A stretch of 64,000 bases of DNA from Bradyrhizobium sp. AZCC 1693 (GTDB lineage: Bacteria > Pseudomonadota > Alphaproteobacteria > Rhizobiales > Xanthobacteraceae): contig NZ_JAZHSD010000001.1 in NCBI RefSeq assembly GCF_036924745.1, positions 3,968,001 through 4,032,000 of the forward strand. The letters run 5' to 3'. The notes under the pieces are model-generated. The model was not told the origin of the DNA. It did no database searches and was given only the letters and a program-made list of their open reading frames with translations. Within the stretch, counting starts at the first letter, position 1. The number at the start of each line of letters is the position of its first letter. The translations under genes and the position numbers were made by a program. This document shows positions 60,524-64,000 of the stretch, one piece after another.

Positions 60524-61526
60524 TCAACTCCCGTTCAGGCCGCCGATCTCCGGAAAGAACAAGTCCTTCCACGAAGCCGGCTCGTGCTTGATGGCGCCGA
60601 CCCGCGCGCATGAATTTTGCGAATTTCATCGTGGCGGCGGGCGTCATCGTCCACTCGACATTGGCCGCCGTCACGACCTTGATCACCATCTCCAGCGGCA
60701 GCTTGGAATTGCTGTCGTTGATCCAGCTTTGCGCGGTCCCCTTCGGATCGGCGGCGATGATCGCGGTCGCCTCCTTAACCGCGTCGAGAAATGCGCCGTA
60801 GAGTTCGGGATTGTCCTTGCGGAACCGTGCCGATGTCCATGCCACCGTAAAGGTGTGCGGCCCGAGCACGTCGAATGACGACAGCACGGTGTGGATGTTG
60901 TTCTGCTGCAGCTGCTGGAACTGGAACGGCGGCACGCTGAAGGCCGAACTGACGCCGCCCGCGCCACTCAGGAGCGCGATGGTCGCATCCGGCGGCGACA
61001 TCGACACCGTTAGCGGATCGAGCCTGGCGTAGTTTTCCTCGCCATAGGCCGCCGCTGCCGCCATCTGCAGCAGCACCGCCTGCACCGACACCTTGATCGA
61101 GGGGACTGCGATGCGGTCGCGTTCGGTGAAATCCTTGATGGACTTGATGCCGGGATTGGCGGTGTTGAGCAGGAACGGCTGTGAGCTCAGCGCGCAGATT
61201 CCCTTGACCTCGAACGAGGTGCCCTGCGTCTTGTCCCACAGCGTGATCAGGCCGGGCACGCCGCCGCTGACGATGTCGGTCGAATTCGACAGCAGCGCTT
61301 CATTCATCGCCACCGGACCGTTGAAGCGCTGCCAGGAAACCTTGAAATCGTTCAGGCCGCGCTGGGTGGCGTATTTCTCGATCAGCCGGTCGCGCTTCAT
61401 GACGTTGAATTGCAGGTAGCCCATCGAGAACTGCTCGGCCAACCTGATTTCCACGGCGCGGGCTATCGCCGTCGCGCTGCCGATTGTGACGATAATCACT
61501 GCGCCTGCAATCCACGCCGATCTCAT
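60524..61526 (-). pseudogene. NMT1-type ABC substrate-binding protein, C-terminus frameshifted
   Basis: Periplasmic binding protein with a signal peptide (RSAWIAGAVIIVTIGSATAIARAVE) and an NMT1/SsuA-like fold: RLAEQFSMGYLQFNVMKRDRLIEKYATQRGLNDFKVSWQRFNGPVAMNEALLSNSTDIVSGGVPGLITLWDKTQGTSFEVKGICAL. Near the end the frame shifts: one extra base in the run at 60601-60603 (GGG on the minus strand) makes the reading leave the family ending. With that base removed it continues VGAIKHEPASWKDLFFPEIGGLNGS and stops at 60524. Uncorrected, it would run on to 60453, overlapping mbfA. Start 61526 has GGGAGG upstream. The substrate is unknown. Confidence 0.78.
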
Positions 61527-61703
61527 CGGAGCCTCCCGCGCTGTTTTCATTTATTGTTGATCAGGAGACTAGCGTGCAAACGGCGCCTTCGCCAAGAGCG
61601 TAGCAACGTGACTGTCCTGCCGCTGTACAGCCATTGCTCTTGCGGCGTTGGCGCAAACTGAGCATCATCCGCGCCGCATCGAATAGCAGAGCGGGAGTAC
61701 GCC

Positions 61704-63176
61704 TTGGCCAAGTCGCAATGGAGCTTCAAGACCGCCGTTGAATTGTCGACAGCCCTCGCTGCCAAAAAGGTTTCAGCCGTCGAACTGGCCGAGGACGCGA
61801 TCGTCCGGATCGAGCGGCACGATGCGAAGATCAACGCAATCTGTGTTCGCGATTTCGAGCGCGGACTTGCGGCGGCCCGCGCCGCCGACGCCGAACTGGC
61901 GCGCGGCGTGAAGAAGCCGCTGCTCGGCCTGCCCGTGACGGTCAAGGAATCCTACAACGTCGCGGGCTTGCCGACGACGTGGGGGATTCCGGCGCAGAAG
62001 GATTTTACGCCGAGGGAAGACGCGTTGCCGGTCTCCCGGGTCAAGGATGCCGGCGGGGTCATCCTTGGCAAAACCAATGTGCCGCTCGGGCTCGGCGACT
62101 GGCAGAGCTATAATGAGATCTACGGCACCACCAACAACCCTTTTGATCTCGGCCGCACGCCGGGCGGCTCCTCCGGCGGATCGTCGGCGGCGCTCGCGGC
62201 GGGCTATGGACCGCTGTCGCTCGGCTCCGATATCGGCGGCTCGTTGCGCGTGCCGGCGTTTCACTGCGGCGTCTACGCGCACAAGCCGACCTTCGACCTC
62301 GTCGCCATGCGCGGCCACACGCCGCCGCCCCTGCCGCCGCTGCCCTCCACGCGCGATCTCAGCGTGATCGGACCGATGGCGCGCGGCGCGGCCGATCTGT
62401 CGCTGCTGCTCGACGTGATCGCGGGGCCCGATCCGCTCGAGTCCGGCCGGGCGTATAGCCTCACGCTGCCGCCGGCGCGTCACATGGAGATGAAGAATTT
62501 CCACGTGCTTTTGATCGATACCGATCCGGTCATGCCGACCGACAGCGTGGTGCGCGGCACGCTGGAAACGCTTGCCGCAAATCTCACCAGGGCCGGCGTC
62601 AAGGTCGACCGCGCCAGTCCGCTGCTACCCGATTTCGCAGCATCAAGCCGGCTCTACATGCGGATGCTGATGTCGTTCCTTGCGGCTTCCTTTGCACCCG
62701 AAACCTATGCCGGCGCGAAGGCCGCCGCGGCCGCGCTGCCGGCCGCGGACAACAGCCTCGCCGCCGAGCGCCTGCGCGGCATCGCGCTCGGCCACCGCGA
62801 CTGGTTGATGGCCGACGGCGGACGCTCCCGTCTGCGCGCGCAATGGCGCGAATTGTTCAGGACGTACGACACGGTGATCTGCCCGATCATGCCGACGCCG
62901 GCCTATCCGCACGACCATTCGGACGACCAGGAAAAGCGCCGCATCAGGATCGACGGCAAGGATTACGTCTATCCCGACCAACTCTCCTGGCCCGCCATTG
63001 CCACCCTGCCCGGCCTGCCCGCGACCGCGATCCCGACCGGCTTTGCGCCGGACGGACTGCCGATCGGTGTGCAGATCGTCGGCCCCTGGCTGGAGGATCG
63101 CACGCCCCTGAGGCTGGCGGAACTGATCGAGCGGGAGTTCGGCGGCTTCAAGCCGCCGCCGATGTTTGACGATTGA
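61704..63176 (+). CDS. Amidase signature family enzyme
   Basis: Amidase of 490 residues with a Ser-cisSer-Lys triad: Lys in LGLPVTVKESYNVAG, the Gly/Ser-rich motif GRTPGGSSGGSSAALAAGYGPLSLGSDIGGSLRVPAFHCGVYAHKPT carrying cis-Ser and the nucleophile. It hydrolyses an amide to a carboxylic acid and ammonia; aryl- or alkylamidases and GatA-like proteins share this fold. The start is TTG 61704 with GGGAG upstream. It is divergent from the NMT1 protein gene, so uptake and hydrolysis of a common compound is a possible link, but only by position. Confidence 0.88.
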   Translation: MAKSQWSFKTAVELSTALAAKKVSAVELAEDAIVRIERHDAKINAICVRDFERGLAAARAADAELARGVKKPLLGLPVTVKESYNVAGLPTTWGIPAQKDFTPREDALPVSRVKDAGGVILGKTNVPLGLGDWQSYNEIYGTTNNPFDLGRTPGGSSGGSSAALAAGYGPLSLGSDIGGSLRVPAFHCGVYAHKPTFDLVAMRGHTPPPLPPLPSTRDLSVIGPMARGAADLSLLLDVIAGPDPLESGRAYSLTLPPARHMEMKNFHVLLIDTDPVMPTDSVVRGTLETLAANLTRAGVKVDRASPLLPDFAASSRLYMRMLMSFLAASFAPETYAGAKAAAAALPAADNSLAAERLRGIALGHRDWLMADGGRSRLRAQWRELFRTYDTVICPIMPTPAYPHDHSDDQEKRRIRIDGKDYVYPDQLSWPAIATLPGLPATAIPTGFAPDGLPIGVQIVGPWLEDRTPLRLAELIEREFGGFKPPPMFDD

Positions 63177-63305
63177 GAGGCGAAAACTTACCTGCGACGT
63201 TATTGCGTACGAAGCGAAGCAATTCATAATCCCATCAGAATGAAGCGGATTGCTTCGCCATCCCGCGCCACACAACGCGGGAAAGCAGCAACGGAAGGGA
63301 ACATC

Positions 63306-63659
63306 ATGAGCAGGGATATCGAAGAGCTGACCGCGCTGAACCGCGATTATGTCGCCTCGGTGCAAAACTCCGACGTCAAGCGTTTCGACGAGATTCTTGC
63401 CGGCGACTTCTACTGCTCCAATCCCGACAAGTCGCTGGTCGACCGCGCGGCGTTTCTGAAACAGACGGCGGTGCCGGTGACGATCAAGAATCTAACGGCA
63501 CACGACGTGAGGATCCGCGTGCTGGGCGACTTCGCCATCATCCACGCCGCTACGAGTTATACGACCCCGGACGGTCAGCAGGCCCATGGCCGCTACACCG
63601 ATTGCTGGGCGAAGCAGAACGGGAAGTGGCTCGCGGTGTCGGCGCACGTGTCGCGGTAG
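63306..63659 (+). CDS. NTF2-like/SnoaL-type (DUF4440) protein
   Basis: Protein of 117 residues with the cone-shaped NTF2-like fold: DIEELTALNRDYVASVQNSDVKRFDEILAGDFYCSNPDKSLVDRAAFLKQTAVPVTIKNLTAHDVRIRVLGDFAIIHAATSYTTPDGQQAHGRYTDCWAKQNGKWLAVSAHVSR. The closing YTDCWAKQNGKWLAVSAHVS is typical of DUF4440. GGAAGGG precedes the ATG. Family members range from enzymes to ligand-binding stress proteins; none is named here. It is 129 bp after the amidase gene and could share its transcript. Confidence 0.82.
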   Translation: MSRDIEELTALNRDYVASVQNSDVKRFDEILAGDFYCSNPDKSLVDRAAFLKQTAVPVTIKNLTAHDVRIRVLGDFAIIHAATSYTTPDGQQAHGRYTDCWAKQNGKWLAVSAHVSR

Positions 63660-63671
63660 GACTCAGTCTCG

Positions 63672-63792
63672 CGTCGTCCCTGCGAACGCAGGGACCCATA
63701 ACCACTGATCGGTGTTACGAGAAAAAGGTGTCTCCCCTTGTGCCATTTCGATCGGCCGCGGCGTATGGGTCCCTGCGTTCGCAGGGACGACG
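63672..63792. repeat. Intergenic hairpin repeat, family A copy
   Basis: CGTCGTCCCTGCGAACGCAG at the left and CTGCGTTCGCAGGGACGACG at the right, with CCCATAACCAC and GTATGGGT inside, as at 49334-49452. It separates the convergent NTF2-like and alcohol dehydrogenase genes. Confidence 0.85.
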
Positions 63793-63822
63793 GATGCTAG
63801 ACCAGTACGCCGACGCTACGCC

Positions 63823-64000
63823 TCACGCATCAAACATGATGACGCTGCGCAGCGTCTTGCCGGCCTTCATGTTGGCAAAGCCCTCGTTGATCTCGGACAG
63901 TTTCAGCCTGGCCGAGATCCAGTCTTCCAGATGCAGCTTGCCGCGCATGTAGAATTCGACGAGGCGGGGCATGTCGACGCGGAAATGGTTGGAGCCCATC
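63823..64000 (-). CDS. Zinc-type alcohol dehydrogenase, C-terminal end only
   Basis: The last 59 codons of a minus-strand gene that continues past the window: MGSNHFRVDMPRLVEFYMRGKLHLEDWISARLKLSEINEGFANMKAGKTLRSVIMFDA. This matches the C-terminus of class III-like or NDMA-type medium-chain zinc alcohol dehydrogenases, where the helix after the Rossmann domain and the LSEINEGFANMKAGKTLRSVI ending are conserved. The catalytic and cofactor domains lie outside, so substrate and activity cannot be judged. Confidence 0.8.
   Translation of the reverse strand, partial: MGSNHFRVDMPRLVEFYMRGKLHLEDWISARLKLSEINEGFANMKAGKTLRSVIMFDA

Overview
The window looks like chromosomal DNA of a Bradyrhizobium-like alphaproteobacterium. 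The evidence is high GC content, a TrcR (DUF1013) cell-cycle regulator, an NdvA-type beta-glucan exporter, an MbfA membrane ferritin preceded by an Irr-type iron control element, a minCDE cluster, and several families of hairpin-forming intergenic repeats of the kind seen throughout bradyrhizobial genomes. No rRNA, tRNA, CRISPR array, transposase or prophage was recognised.

Layout. 1-2.5 kb: a possible conflict or nucleotide-signalling cassette made of the end of a TRAFs-binding (DUF4071-like) protein, a patatin phospholipase and a convergent SLOG-like Rossmann protein. 2.6-5.9 kb: a tungstate ABC transporter (tupA, tupB, tupC) divergent from a one-component regulator that joins an excisionase-type HTH to a periplasmic-binding-protein-like sensor. 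6-14.4 kb: threonine dehydratase, a NarL-type two-component pair whose kinase has a multi-pass sensor, and small secreted or membrane hypotheticals. 14.4-15.25 kb: a HigBA-type toxin-antitoxin pair whose toxin is frameshifted by an exact 10-bp tandem duplication, its palindromic operator, and a decayed gene end. 15.3-25.2 kb: a large MscS channel, a nitronate monooxygenase, an acyl-CoA ligase, minCDE, and a pair formed by a one-TM protein and an extended Leu/Ile/Val-type binding protein. 25.3-32.6 kb: thioesterase, SDR, a ModE-like regulator divergent from an aldehyde dehydrogenase, a second nitronate monooxygenase, a DedA/YqaA protein and a HisE-like protein. 32.7-45.6 kb: housekeeping and envelope genes (ndvA, a D,D-carboxypeptidase, fadD, a peroxiredoxin, thrB-rnhA, ispH, trcR, SemiSWEET).

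45.8-59.5 kb is a CoA-thioester catabolic island: nitroreductase, three acyl-CoA dehydrogenases, a frameshifted feruloyl-CoA-synthase-like ligase, enoyl-CoA hydratase, a type-2 3-hydroxyacyl-CoA dehydrogenase, a TetR repressor, thiolase, a second ligase and an epoxide hydrolase. Together these supply ligation, dehydrogenation, hydration, second oxidation and thiolysis of an acyl or aryl-propenoyl side chain. Many of the gaps between the genes on the minus strand hold a hairpin repeat. The window ends with mbfA, a frameshifted NMT1-type binding protein, an amidase, an NTF2-like protein and the end of a zinc alcohol dehydrogenase.

All names rest on reading motifs in translated sequence; no database search was run. 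Three genes carry disruptions in this sequence: the HigB toxin, the feruloyl-CoA synthase and the NMT1 protein. The last two are single-base shifts and could be assembly errors.
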